NCBI GenBank assembly: GCA_011391115.1
Contig: JAABRC010000010.1
Location: 1 to 19,186 of the forward strand
Reading direction: 5' to 3'
Source of the DNA: Candidatus Egaibacter danicus
Lineage (GTDB): Bacteria > Pseudomonadota > Gammaproteobacteria > Burkholderiales > Burkholderiaceae
DNA: 19,186 nt
Every line of letters begins with the position of its first letter. Within the stretch, counting starts at the first letter, position 1. A model generated the notes under the pieces. It did not search any database. It was not told the origin of the DNA and saw only the letters and a list, made by a program, of their open reading frames with translations. Below, piece after piece: positions 7,741-15,111 of this stretch. The translations under genes were made by a program, and so were the position numbers.

Positions 7741-9234
7741 CTACTTGTCGCCCAGTCGAATTGCCTTGCTGACCAACTGGTGCACGCCGCCCACCATGCT
7801 CATTTTGAAGCCGTAGTAGGGCAAGACTTTAGTGAATTGGGCTTTGCAGATGGCGCAGATCGTAGCCATGAAGTTCACGCCGTGGTCTTCTACGACGTTA
7901 TTCAAGGCCTCCATGCGGGGCAAGGCACCTTTGACGCGCAACTCCATCAGGTCATCTGTCAGCAAGCCACCACCGCCACCACAGCAGAAGGTGCTTTCGT
8001 GAATGGTTTGCGGCGCCATGTCGTGAAAATGATTCGCCACCGATGTGATGATGCGCCGGGGAATGACGAACTGCCCACCGGGCATATTGCCCATTCGCGA
8101 GGCGCGAGCCACGTTGCAGGAATCATGGAAAGTGATGATGCGGTCGTCATTGGCCTCTTTGTCGAAGCTGAGTGCGCCGCGCTGAATCAGATCGTCTGTG
8201 AACTCGCAGATGTGCTGAGGCACCGGGTAGCGTTGATCGAGGTAGTCAAACGGACCGATCAAGGTGTTCCAGAAGCTGTAGGCCACCCGCCAGGCATGGC
8301 CGCACTCGCCAACGACAATGCGTTTCACACCCAGTTCAAGAGCGGCTTCGCGCACGCGCATGGAAATGTTGCGCATCTGTTCATAGTTGCCAATGAACAT
8401 GCCAAAATTGCCGGCTTCTGACGCGTGTGAACTCAGCGTCCAACTGATGCCTGCAGCGTGAAACACTTTGGCGTAGCCGATCAGGCTCTCCACGTGTGGT
8501 TCTGAAAAGAAGTCGGCCGAAGGTGTGATCAACAGCACCTCAGCACCTTTGACGTCGAGAGGAAACTTGATGTCCAGACCAGTCTCATCCTTGGTATCTT
8601 CCTCCAGGCCTTCGAGCGTGTTTTCCAACGCGGGGCCGGGGATGCCCAGGTTATTGCCAATACGGTGTACCTTGCCGATGATCTCGTTTGAGTATTTTTG
8701 CCCCATACCGATGGAGTCCATGATCTCCCGCGCGGCCATGGTGACCTCTGCCGTATCAATGCCATAAGGGCAAAACACCGAGCAACGACGGCATTCCGAG
8801 CACTGGTTGAAATAGCTGTACCACTCGTCGAGCACTTCGCGCGTGAGGTCCACTGCACCGACCAACTTGGGGAAGTGCTTGCCTGCAAACGTGAAGTAGC
8901 GCCGGTAGACCTTGCGCATCAAGTCCTGGCGAGCCACCGGCATGTTTTTCGGATCGGCCGTGCCCAGGAAATAGTGGCATTTGTCAGAGCAGGCTCCGCA
9001 ATGCACGCAGGCGTCCATATAGACCTGGAGTGAACGGTACTTGCCCAGCAACTCGCCCATCTTGGCTATGGCTTTGGTCTGCCAGTCCTCCACCAGTTCT
9101 TCCGGAAATCCAAGCGCTTTCTGAATTGCCCCGCTCGCCACAAAGGGCTTTAGGTGCGATACGGCACCTGCCTGTACCAACGGGATGACCGGGTAGCTCT
9201 TGAGCTTCGGGGTTTCAAATGCGGCTGTGGCCAT
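7741..9234 (-). CDS. dsrK: DsrK, HdrD-like iron-sulfur subunit of DsrMKJOP
   Basis: A 497-aa cytoplasm-facing protein related to heterodisulfide reductase HdrD, and the presumed site where DsrC trisulfide/disulfide is handled. It has two ferredoxin motifs: C76-x2-C79-x2-C82-x3-C86, and C145-x2-C148-x2-C151-x3-C155 followed by Pro. These are followed by HdrD-type cysteine elements: Cys311 (GECGHAWR), Cys373 (DSCNVARASRMG), the CCGGGGG stretch at 417-423, and Cys460/Cys463 (TICAICKAQF). The CCG region coordinates the special catalytic [4Fe-4S] cluster in this family. ATG 9234 lies 15 bp after the dsrM stop, consistent with co-translation of the MK pair. Length and motifs match DsrK throughout. 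Confidence 0.96.
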   Translation of the reverse strand: MATAAFETPKLKSYPVIPLVQAGAVSHLKPFVASGAIQKALGFPEELVEDWQTKAIAKMGELLGKYRSLQVYMDACVHCGACSDKCHYFLGTADPKNMPVARQDLMRKVYRRYFTFAGKHFPKLVGAVDLTREVLDEWYSYFNQCSECRRCSVFCPYGIDTAEVTMAAREIMDSIGMGQKYSNEIIGKVHRIGNNLGIPGPALENTLEGLEEDTKDETGLDIKFPLDVKGAEVLLITPSADFFSEPHVESLIGYAKVFHAAGISWTLSSHASEAGNFGMFIGNYEQMRNISMRVREAALELGVKRIVVGECGHAWRVAYSFWNTLIGPFDYLDQRYPVPQHICEFTDDLIQRGALSFDKEANDDRIITFHDSCNVARASRMGNMPGGQFVIPRRIITSVANHFHDMAPQTIHESTFCCGGGGGLLTDDLMELRVKGALPRMEALNNVVEDHGVNFMATICAICKAQFTKVLPYYGFKMSMVGGVHQLVSKAIRLGDK

Positions 9235-9249
9235 GTTGAATGTGGGTGC

Positions 9250-9984
9250 TCAGGGTCGTTTGTCCAACGCTGCGGCCCATGCAGAGATGTGCCGTGCCTC
9301 GCGGGCGTTGTCGGCCTGGTTGCGGGTTGGACTGAAAAATAGCCCCGGCGCATGCAACAGCTTGCTGATGGGAAAGATGATCATGAGCAGTGCTACAAGC
9401 GCCAGATGCACCAGCAGCGCCGGGTCGCTCGGCAACGGTTGCCAGTCAAACCGCATCAGTCCCAGCATGAATGCCTTGACGGCGATGATGTCGGTATGTG
9501 CCACAAAGCGCATACCCAATCCGCTCAGGCCGATCGCCAACAGCAGAGCAAGCATCAGATGGTCCGATGGCGTGGAGATGTAGCGCACGCGATCAACCAG
9601 CCAGCGGCGAGCCCACAAACCAGCCAGACCTGCCACCATGGCAAAACCCGCATAGGTGCCAAAGGGCTGGATCAAGGCGACGGGCAACCAGACCGGCTCC
9701 TGAAAATACCGCAGATGACGCAACACCACCAGTAACAGCGCAGCGTGAAACGTCCAGCCGAGGATCCAAGTCCATTTGTTGGACTTGAACAGGCTTTCAA
9801 AGAAAACCACCTCGCGGGTCATGCGCCAGCCCACCCCAGTGGCGGTCATTGGTGCCGGTGTGGTGGGAATCTTCAGCGGCGCAGAGACCTTCGCATAGCT
9901 ACGGATCTTGCGCGCCAGCCCGACAACGAACACGCCTGTGGCGACGTAGAACATGACTGCGTAGAAGATCGTCAAGAGTGACAT
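9250..9984 (-). CDS. dsrM: DsrM, membrane cytochrome b subunit of DsrMKJOP
   Basis: A 244-aa integral membrane protein similar to HdrE/NarI, with about five or six hydrophobic helices beginning at residue 4 (LTIFYAVMFYVATGVFVVGLA). It should hold b-type hemes and move electrons between DsrK and the quinone pool. Candidate heme-ligand histidines inside or near helices are His80, His90, His142, His193 and His211. The segment FKSNKWTWILGWTFHAALLLVVLRHLRYF at about 66-94 is typical of the family. It starts at ATG 9984, 57 bp after dsrC, and is followed closely by dsrK, the usual MK order. Exact helix count and heme ligands are inferred, not seen. Confidence 0.94.
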   Translation of the reverse strand: MSLLTIFYAVMFYVATGVFVVGLARKIRSYAKVSAPLKIPTTPAPMTATGVGWRMTREVVFFESLFKSNKWTWILGWTFHAALLLVVLRHLRYFQEPVWLPVALIQPFGTYAGFAMVAGLAGLWARRWLVDRVRYISTPSDHLMLALLLAIGLSGLGMRFVAHTDIIAVKAFMLGLMRFDWQPLPSDPALLVHLALVALLMIIFPISKLLHAPGLFFSPTRNQADNAREARHISAWAAALDKRP

Positions 9985-10041
9985 GGGCAGTACCGGTGGT
10001 TTATCGGCTTGGCAGACGCACCTGGATTTCAGTGTCCGCGG

Positions 10042-10374
10042 TCAGATACAGCCGGTAGGCTTGGGCAGGCCGGCGATCTTGCAGGCCTGCTTGGCTGGCC
10101 CGTAGGGAAACAGGTCGTAAAGATATTTGCTGTTGCCCTTTTCCTCACCGAATTGCTTGCCAATAGCCTTTGTCAGCACGCGCACAGCGGGCGCAATCTG
10201 GTACTCGTTGTAGTACTCACGCAGGAAATTGATTACTTCCCAGTGGTTGTCGGTGAGCGCCACTTTCTCCTCTTCGGCCAGGTGCACCGCGGCGTCGGTC
10301 GTCCAGTCGGCCAGGTTTAGAAGGTAACCCTCCTCATCGGTTTCGTAGGTCTTGCCGGCAATTTCAAAGCTCAT
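10042..10374 (-). CDS. dsrC: DsrC, canonical sulfur-carrier protein with both redox cysteines
   Basis: A 110-aa cytoplasmic protein, the physiological sulfur carrier for DsrAB. The conserved core is visible (GYLLNLADW, LTDNHWEVINFLREYY, YLYDLFPYGPAKQ). The C-terminal arm keeps both functional cysteines: Cys98 (KQACKIAG) and penultimate Cys109 (PTGCI), separated by ten residues as in true DsrC. The carrier receives sulfur from DsrEFH, presents it to DsrAB, and is recycled through DsrK. The start ATG 10374 has TGGAG about 6 bases upstream. It lies between dsrH and dsrM as in other sulfur oxidisers. Two more DsrC-fold domains exist in the window (in DsrN and at 15112), both without these cysteines. 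Confidence 0.97.
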   Translation of the reverse strand: MSFEIAGKTYETDEEGYLLNLADWTTDAAVHLAEEEKVALTDNHWEVINFLREYYNEYQIAPAVRVLTKAIGKQFGEEKGNSKYLYDLFPYGPAKQACKIAGLPKPTGCI

Positions 10375-10416
10375 GTATTTCTCCAGGTAAAAAATAGGTA
10401 GTGAATCGTGTTCGGC

Positions 10417-10716
10417 TCACAACCACGAGTGAGAGGTGCTGTGTTCCACGGTCAGGTCGACAAAGCCGGCGTAATCCACTGGCGTGACGCCTTCGATCAG
10501 TTTGCCAGTCACGCCGCGGGCATCCATGTCGGGCTGCAGGGCATAGACCTTGAGCGTGGTGCAGGCCTGACGAATGCGGGCCTCTGCGGCGCTTCCTGCC
10601 GTGGCGGCATAAATGCCATCTTCGATGAGCAACAGCGCATTGCCCGCCTGGGCCATCCGCAAGCAAGTGTCCAGAGTGCTGGTCTGGAAGGGGGATTTAT
10701 TGACGATGTGCAACAT
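10417..10716 (-). CDS. dsrH: DsrH, TusB-like subunit of the DsrEFH sulfurtransferase
   Basis: A 99-aa TusB/DsrH family protein starting MLHIVNKSPF, the usual family opening. A cysteine at residue 18 (LDTCLRMA) matches the position of the conserved DsrH cysteine, followed by the GNALLLIEDGIYAA segment at 25-38. DsrH forms a DsrE2F2H2 hexamer that relays persulfide sulfur to DsrC. The start ATG 10716 has a GGAAG/GGAAA purine run just upstream, and the gene follows dsrF by 16 bp. Its small size and position between dsrF and dsrC leave little doubt. Confidence 0.95.
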   Translation of the reverse strand: MLHIVNKSPFQTSTLDTCLRMAQAGNALLLIEDGIYAATAGSAAEARIRQACTTLKVYALQPDMDARGVTGKLIEGVTPVDYAGFVDLTVEHSTSHSWL

Positions 10717-10732
10717 GGGTTTCCTTCTTCCT

Positions 10733-11128
10733 TCAAAAACTCAGGATCACATCCTGTTGCTGCATGAGCTGGCCCATTTGCTGCGCGTCGAGCACCTCCA
10801 CTGGAACCAGCAGGTCTTTCTCGGTCAGGCCACGCTGCGCCAGTGAGTCCTGATCGACATAGAGTTTTTCCACGTCGTAGCCGTCCAACGCGCGGTAGCT
10901 GGGCGAGAAATTCTTGATGCCGATGCCCTTGGTCTGTTGTCCCTTGACCAGTTCATAGACGCCGTCGTCCATGAAGACCAGGCTCACGTCCTGATCAAAA
11001 GTGGCGGTGATCAACACCACCTCCAGACTTTCCAGTGCATAGATGGTGCCGTAAGGCGCCTTGCGGTTCACAAACATGAATTTCTTCACTTTTGGACCGA
11101 CAGCTGGAGTTGCTTGCTGTTCGCTCAT
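10733..11128 (-). CDS. dsrF: DsrF, TusC-like subunit of the DsrEFH sulfurtransferase
   Basis: A 131-aa protein of the DsrE/F-like fold, TusC/DsrF type. The family opening appears after a short basic lead (KKFMFVNRKAPYGTIYALESLEVVLI, 15-40), then the DVSLVFMDDGVYELVKGQ strand-helix unit and the ALDGYDVEKLYVD segment. DsrF is a structural subunit of the DsrEFH complex and has no catalytic cysteine of its own; none is seen here. The start ATG 11128 is preceded by GGGGAGA. The gene follows dsrE by 23 bp. Confidence 0.94.
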   Translation of the reverse strand: MSEQQATPAVGPKVKKFMFVNRKAPYGTIYALESLEVVLITATFDQDVSLVFMDDGVYELVKGQQTKGIGIKNFSPSYRALDGYDVEKLYVDQDSLAQRGLTEKDLLVPVEVLDAQQMGQLMQQQDVILSF

Positions 11129-11151
11129 TTCGGGTGTCTCCCCTTAGTCGA

Positions 11152-11511
11152 TTAATCGCCAAACGTCACCAAACGGTCGGCCTTGATACCGCTGTCCACC
11201 AATTGGCCCAAACCCGAGATACGAAAACCCGGCGCCAACACCTCTTCCTTGATGCCACGGCGCAAAGCAGCGGCTACACACACCACCAGATCCACTTTGT
11301 GCTCTGTGGCCAAAGCTGACCAGCGGTTCACAACATGCCGGTCGTCCTGTGGCGGCTCGGTGAGGCGAGTCGCGTTATTTACACCGTCGTGGTAGAAAAA
11401 GACGCGTTGAATCTCATGGCCTTTTGCCAAGGCCGCTACGACGAATTGATAGGCAGTGTCGGACGCCTGGTGCGTATAGGGACCTTCGCTCACAAGTAAG
11501 CCAAATTTCAT
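11152..11511 (-). CDS. dsrE: DsrE, catalytic sulfur-binding subunit of DsrEFH (TusD-like)
   Basis: A 119-aa DsrE/TusD protein. The MKFGLLVSEGPYTHQASDTAYQF opening and FFYHDGVNNA (38-47) are family signatures. Cys78 (DLVVCVAAALRRGI) falls exactly where the essential persulfide-carrying cysteine lies in Allochromatium DsrE. The protein receives sulfur from rhodanese/TusA-type donors and passes it to DsrC within the E2F2H2 complex. It lies 21 bp after dsrB and 23 bp before dsrF. The order dsrB-E-F-H-C is characteristic of oxidative Dsr systems and absent from typical sulfate reducers, which supports a sulfur-oxidising host. Confidence 0.96.
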   Translation of the reverse strand: MKFGLLVSEGPYTHQASDTAYQFVVAALAKGHEIQRVFFYHDGVNNATRLTEPPQDDRHVVNRWSALATEHKVDLVVCVAAALRRGIKEEVLAPGFRISGLGQLVDSGIKADRLVTFGD

Positions 11512-11532
11512 GGTGGTTTTTTCCGATATCGA

Positions 11533-12603
11533 TCAAAAACGGATATGGGTCGAAGCATTCAGGCTGGTGCGAGCACCGCGCCAGTCGTCAATCAGGTACT
11601 TGGTAAAGGGTAGATCGCATTTCTCAAAGAATGCGGGCCAGCCGATACGCTCGATCCAGTCGGATACCCGCTCCCAAGAGCGGGCATCTTCTTTATAGGT
11701 ATACAAAATTTTCTTGACCATCGCCGACACTTCGGGCCAGCGTGGTGGATTGTTGGGCAGGCCTGAGGCCACCATCTTCATGAAGGTCGGTTTGCCACGG
11801 GCATTGGAGTTCTTGCCGCCAACCCAGATCGCCAGCTTGCTGTGCTCGGGATCGTTGATCTGCATCGGGGGGCAGGGTGGGTAGCAGGCACCACAGCACA
11901 TGCATTTGGATTCGTCAATTTCCAGCGACGGCTTGCCGTTGACCATAGCGGGCCGAATGGCGGCCACCGGGCAACGCGCCACCACGGTAGGACGCTCGCA
12001 CATATTGGCTACCAGATCATGATTGATCTTGGGTGGCTTGGTGTGCTGGATGATGATGGCTATGTCGGCCTGGCCGCCGCAGTTGATTTCGCAGCAGGAG
12101 GTAGACAGATGAACCCGATTGGGCATTTCTTCCTGGATGAACTCAGCATGCAGGTCATCCATCAGGGCTTTAACCGCGCCGGAGGCGTCTGTGCCGGGAA
12201 TGTCGCAGTGCAGCCAACCCTGGGTGTGCGCGATGGCAGAAACGGAGTTGCCGGTACCACCCACTGGAAAACCGTTGCTGGTGAGCGCATCAACCAATGG
12301 AGCCACACGCCCCGGGTCGGACACCATGTACTCGATGTTGGAGCGGATGGTGAAACGGACATGCCCGTCAGCGTAGGTATCGGCAATGTCGCACAGCTTG
12401 CGGATAGTGAAGAGGTCCATCTGGCGCTGCGTGCCTGCACGCACGGTCCAGATCTCGTCACCGGTGTGCGACACGTGGTGCAGCACGCCCGGACGTGGCC
12501 GGTCGTGGTACTTCCAGTTGCCGTAGTTCTTGAGCATCAGCGGATGCAGGTACTGCTTGTTGTCCGGTACGCCGCTTTCGATGGGGGTGCGCATGGTTGC
12601 CAT
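11533..12603 (-). CDS. dsrB: DsrB, reverse dissimilatory sulfite reductase beta subunit
   Basis: A 356-aa subunit of the alpha2beta2 siroheme sulfite reductase, acting in the cytoplasm on DsrC-bound sulfur. The siroheme-[4Fe-4S] cysteines show the DsrB pattern: Cys133 (WLHCDIPGTDASG), then 36 residues to Cys170-Cys171, then Cys175 (STSCCEINCGG). An inserted ferredoxin domain provides Cys211 (ARCPVAAI) and C234-x2-C237-x2-C240 (CMCCGACYPPCPPM). The C-terminal helical part (RWPEVSAMVKKILYTYKEDA onward) matches DsrB. I use ATG 12603, which has AGGAA about 9 bases upstream, though Met4 is a possible alternative. It follows dsrA by 27 bp. The presence of dsrEFH and dsrL and the lack of dsrD in the window mark the oxidative form. 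Confidence 0.97.
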   Translation of the reverse strand: MATMRTPIESGVPDNKQYLHPLMLKNYGNWKYHDRPRPGVLHHVSHTGDEIWTVRAGTQRQMDLFTIRKLCDIADTYADGHVRFTIRSNIEYMVSDPGRVAPLVDALTSNGFPVGGTGNSVSAIAHTQGWLHCDIPGTDASGAVKALMDDLHAEFIQEEMPNRVHLSTSCCEINCGGQADIAIIIQHTKPPKINHDLVANMCERPTVVARCPVAAIRPAMVNGKPSLEIDESKCMCCGACYPPCPPMQINDPEHSKLAIWVGGKNSNARGKPTFMKMVASGLPNNPPRWPEVSAMVKKILYTYKEDARSWERVSDWIERIGWPAFFEKCDLPFTKYLIDDWRGARTSLNASTHIRF

Positions 12604-12630
12604 GTTGGTATTCCTGTGATCTTCAGAGTT

Positions 12631-13911
12631 TCAGGCCGCCGCCTTGCGGGCATTGATCTTGGCTACTTCGTCGTCCCATCCATCAGTGCGGACATAGGGG
12701 TTGGTGCGCGGCGTGGAAACCATATTGGGGTCAATCTCTAGCCCAATGCCTTCCAGAAAGTTGATCAAGCCGATGCGCTCAATCATCTCGCCGGTGCGCT
12801 CATGCTCCAGAGCGTTTTCAGCGAAGAAGTCGATCGACTTCTGAGCCAGTTCCACCAGTGCCTGGTAATCCTCATCCGTCTTCATCGGCATGAAAGGTGT
12901 CACCACCGTGCCCATCAGGTCACCGATTTTGAGGGTGCGCTTGCCACCCATCAGCACCGTCACGCCTTTGTCCGTGCCTGTGGCCAGGGCACCGGTCATG
13001 ACGTTGATGCAGTGCATGCAGCGTACGCAGTTGGAGTTGTCGATTTCCAGCGACTGGGTGTCGTTTACAGCGACGCTGGAAATCTTGGAGCCCTTGGAGA
13101 CATCCTTGGTCTCCTTGAGCATGATGGCCTTGGTCGGGCAGCGGCTGACCACATCGTTAACCAGTTCGGTCAAGCCATGTTTGGCGAACCATTTGCGAGC
13201 CAGAGGTTCATCGGTACGCATGTTGTCGCGCCAAGTGCCAATGACCGCCATGTCCGCACGCTGAATGGAATTCATGCAGTCATTCGGACAACCTGAAAAC
13301 TTAAATTTGAACTTATAGGGCAACGCCGGGCGGTGCATATCATCCAGAAACGTATTGACCACCTGGCGGTGTGCCCGCGCTTCGTCAAAGCAGGACTGCT
13401 CGCAACGTGCAGCACCGACGCAGGACATGCTGGTGCGTACCGCAGGGCCGGCTCCGCCCAAATCGAAGCCCAGTTCGTTGAGCTCGTCAAATGCCCCCTG
13501 CACGTTGGCCGTGCTGGCACCCTGAAACATGATGTCGCCGGACTGACCGTGAAATGCAATCAGGCCAGAGCCATGACGCTCCCAGATATCGCACATTTTG
13601 CGCAGCACATCGGTGTTGTAGTGCATGCCGGCTGGGGGCTGTACACGAAGGGTGTGGAATTCCTTGGAAGCCGGGAACATCTCCGCCACCTCGGAAAAGC
13701 GTGGGATCACGCCGCCTCCGTAGCCGAAGACGCCAACCGTGCCGCCCTTCCAGTACCCCTTTCGCGTCTTATACGAGTGCTCCAACTGACCCATAAGGTC
13801 AGTCATGTAGTCGTTATCCTTGGCGAGACGTTTCAGGCCTGTAACGAAGCTTGGCCACGGACCGCTTTCAAGCTGATCCAACATGGGAGTGTCGTGCGGT
13901 TTTTTGCTCAT
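12631..13911 (-). CDS. dsrA: DsrA, reverse dissimilatory sulfite reductase alpha subunit
   Basis: A 426-aa catalytic subunit of rDsr, oxidising DsrC-bound sulfur toward sulfite. The cluster-siroheme ligand pattern is complete: Cys164-x5-Cys170 (SCVGAARCEQSC), 37 residues, Cys208-x3-Cys212 (SGCPNDCMN). The ferredoxin domain has Cys258 (SRCPTKAI) and C295-x2-C298-x2-C301 (CVRCMHCINVM). The start ATG 13911 (MSKKPHDTPM) is chosen because AGGAGA lies about 7 bases upstream; the in-frame extension to 13956 lacks this. It is the first gene of the minus-strand operon and faces a divergent intergenic region, so the main operon promoter should lie between 13912 and 14223. Confidence 0.97.
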   Translation of the reverse strand: MSKKPHDTPMLDQLESGPWPSFVTGLKRLAKDNDYMTDLMGQLEHSYKTRKGYWKGGTVGVFGYGGGVIPRFSEVAEMFPASKEFHTLRVQPPAGMHYNTDVLRKMCDIWERHGSGLIAFHGQSGDIMFQGASTANVQGAFDELNELGFDLGGAGPAVRTSMSCVGAARCEQSCFDEARAHRQVVNTFLDDMHRPALPYKFKFKFSGCPNDCMNSIQRADMAVIGTWRDNMRTDEPLARKWFAKHGLTELVNDVVSRCPTKAIMLKETKDVSKGSKISSVAVNDTQSLEIDNSNCVRCMHCINVMTGALATGTDKGVTVLMGGKRTLKIGDLMGTVVTPFMPMKTDEDYQALVELAQKSIDFFAENALEHERTGEMIERIGLINFLEGIGLEIDPNMVSTPRTNPYVRTDGWDDEVAKINARKAAA

Positions 13912-14223
13912 GGTGTGTCTCCTGTCAGGGTGGAACGGGTTGTGCCGAACAATCAAAGGCCTTGCCGGAGTCTGCCTTCGACGGCTGGTTCACGGTTGAG
14001 TCTGGGGCAAATGGTACGTTTCCCTGTGCGCTGAGCGCCATCACCCTCGTTGAGTATTCTGTGCTACCCATTCGGGCTATATGTCCCCACCCGTGCCGGT
14101 TATAGACGGCACAGCCCGCCATTGCGCCAAATAGCGGTACAGACGGTTTGTCCGGTCTGGCGGTGTGGGCTTTCACGGCCCACTCGCTCGTGGATGACAG
14201 GCATAGAACAAAAGATACGCAAT
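13912..14223. promoter_or_regulatory. Divergent intergenic region between dsrA and the plus-strand cluster
   Basis: This 312-bp stretch has no convincing gene. It must hold the start signals for dsrA (leftward) and probably for the 79-aa gene (rightward). The dsrA ribosome site is clear (AGGAGA, about 13918-13924 on the minus strand). I see no strong sigma70 -35/-10 pair. A TATAAC-like hexamer on the minus strand around 14099-14104 has a TTGG-type -35 at too long a spacing (about 20 bp). A perfect inverted repeat at 14093-14112 overlaps that hexamer. An open frame on the minus strand (13925-14176) has no ribosome site or recognisable protein character. The region could bind the operon regulator; this is inference. 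Confidence 0.6.
14093..14112. repeat. Perfect 6-bp inverted repeat with 8-bp spacer (possible operator)
   Basis: GTGCCG at 14093-14098 and CGGCAC at 14107-14112 are exact reverse complements, separated by GTTATAGA. It lies in the middle of the divergent dsrA / plus-strand intergenic region, about 180 bp upstream of dsrA and 111 bp upstream of the rightward gene. The position suits a dimeric regulator controlling both directions. Arms of six bases can occur by chance, so function is not shown. Confidence 0.35.
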
Positions 14224-14463
14224 ATGACCACCATTACGCCGCTTGAAAAGCTGACCAGTCCTCTGGGCGGGCAGGTCATTGAATTGCAGCAACTGGACTA
14301 TGCCGGTGGCGGCATGAGCTTGCTGCGTACGCGCATTCGCGAGAAAAGCCGTTTCACCGTGTTTGAGATCGATCCCCAGACGGCACAACTTTGGGGTGAG
14401 GCTTTGCTGCGCTGGGTGCAGACGCAGCCTCAGTCCGTGCCCCAACCGCAGGAGCCAATGTGA
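14224..14463 (+). CDS. Conserved-looking 79-aa protein, first gene of the divergent cluster
   Basis: A 79-aa soluble protein opening MTTITPLEKL. It has a short beta-rich core (GGQVIELQQLDYAGGGMSLLRTRIREKSRFTVFEID, 15-50) and a helix (PQTAQLWGEALLRWVQTQ), then a Pro/Gln-rich tail. It has no signal peptide, membrane helix or cysteine. It resembles small uncharacterised proteins I associate loosely with DsrC-like genes of sulfur bacteria (possibly the DUF6967 group), but I cannot confirm this. The ATG at 14224 has only a weak purine stretch upstream (AAAAG); upstream in-frame starts would extend through the intergenic region without family-like sequence. Its stop overlaps the next gene's GTG start by 4 bp (GTGA), so the two are very likely translated together and may act together. 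Confidence 0.75.
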   Translation: MTTITPLEKLTSPLGGQVIELQQLDYAGGGMSLLRTRIREKSRFTVFEIDPQTAQLWGEALLRWVQTQPQSVPQPQEPM

Positions 14464-15080
14464 CGGCCCCGCAAACACCGGGTGACGTGACGGTGGATGT
14501 AGTGTTTCCCGTGGACGGGCAGACACTGCCGCGCGACCATGCTCAGGCGCTGCAGCAGGCCCTGTGTGCACAATTGCCCTGGCTGGGCACCGAGACATTG
14601 GCGGGGGTACAACCCATCAAGCTGGTGCCGGGCGGTGACGAGCCGGCCTTGCTGTCCCGGCGCGCGCGCTTGTTGCTGCGGGTCGGTGCGCAGCGCATGG
14701 ACGAGCTGATGGCGCTGGCAGGCCTTGACCTGAGTGTGGATGGCCATCGCCTGCGTTTGGGCGCGCCGCACAGGCGCGAATTGCAGCCCCATGCCACCTT
14801 GTATGCCTACAAGGTGGCTGCAGATAGTGCGGACGAAGTGGCGTTCATGGCGACGGTGAGGCGTGAACTTGATACGCTCGGTATCGGTGGCGAGCGTGTC
14901 TGTGGCAAGCGCCAGCGCATGGTGATATCGGGACGCGTGCTGGATACATTCAGCCTGATGCTGCACGCACTGCCTGAGGAACAATCACTGCGTCTGCAGC
15001 GGTGTGGCCTGGGGCCACATCGGCTGCTGGGTTGCGGCATATTTGTGCCGCACAAGTCGGCGGCTGCCGTGGGCTCATAG
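14460..15080 (+). CDS. Cas6/Cmx6-like protein (CRISPR RNA-endonuclease family) without CRISPR context
   Basis: A 206-aa protein beginning at GTG 14460. Its sequence resembles the Cas6 type called Cmx6 (subtype MYXAN). The opening is VDVVFPVDGQTLPRDHAQAL (12-31), where His27 lies where a catalytic His could sit. Then come IKLVPGGDEPALLSRRARLLLRV, LDLSVDGHRLRLGAP (89-103) and a glycine-rich C-terminal segment, GLGPHRLLGCGIFVPHK (183-199), like the G-loop of Cas6 proteins. Known Cas6 enzymes cut CRISPR repeat RNA. Here there is no array and no other cas gene in the window, and the neighbours are sulfur-metabolism genes. It is translationally coupled to the 79-aa gene and lies 31 bp before the DsrC-like gene. 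The family call is from memory of the conserved motifs; RNA cleavage is unproven and the protein may only bind RNA or have another role. Confidence 0.72.
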   Translation: MTAPQTPGDVTVDVVFPVDGQTLPRDHAQALQQALCAQLPWLGTETLAGVQPIKLVPGGDEPALLSRRARLLLRVGAQRMDELMALAGLDLSVDGHRLRLGAPHRRELQPHATLYAYKVAADSADEVAFMATVRRELDTLGIGGERVCGKRQRMVISGRVLDTFSLMLHALPEEQSLRLQRCGLGPHRLLGCGIFVPHKSAAAVGS

Positions 15081-15111
15081 AGGTTTTGACAATAGAGAAG
15101 GAGAGAAGACG

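Noticed and set aside
7183..8421. A 412-codon open frame on the plus strand, antisense to dsrL and dsrK
   Set aside because: It lies wholly opposite two strongly supported genes, shows no recognisable motif, and its openness follows from the codon bias of the opposite strand.
11842..12741. A 299-codon plus-strand open frame opposite dsrB and the dsrA end
   Set aside because: It is antisense to conserved siroheme-binding coding sequence, has no family signature, and has composition typical of a shadow frame.
13925..14176. An 83-codon minus-strand open frame in the divergent intergenic region
   Set aside because: No ribosome site, no familiar protein pattern, and it overlaps the expected promoter zone of dsrA.
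14050..14223. Extending the 79-aa gene upstream in frame to an earlier start
   Set aside because: The added residues are Cys/Arg/Pro-rich without structure and run through the likely regulatory region; ATG 14224 begins the orderly protein sequence.
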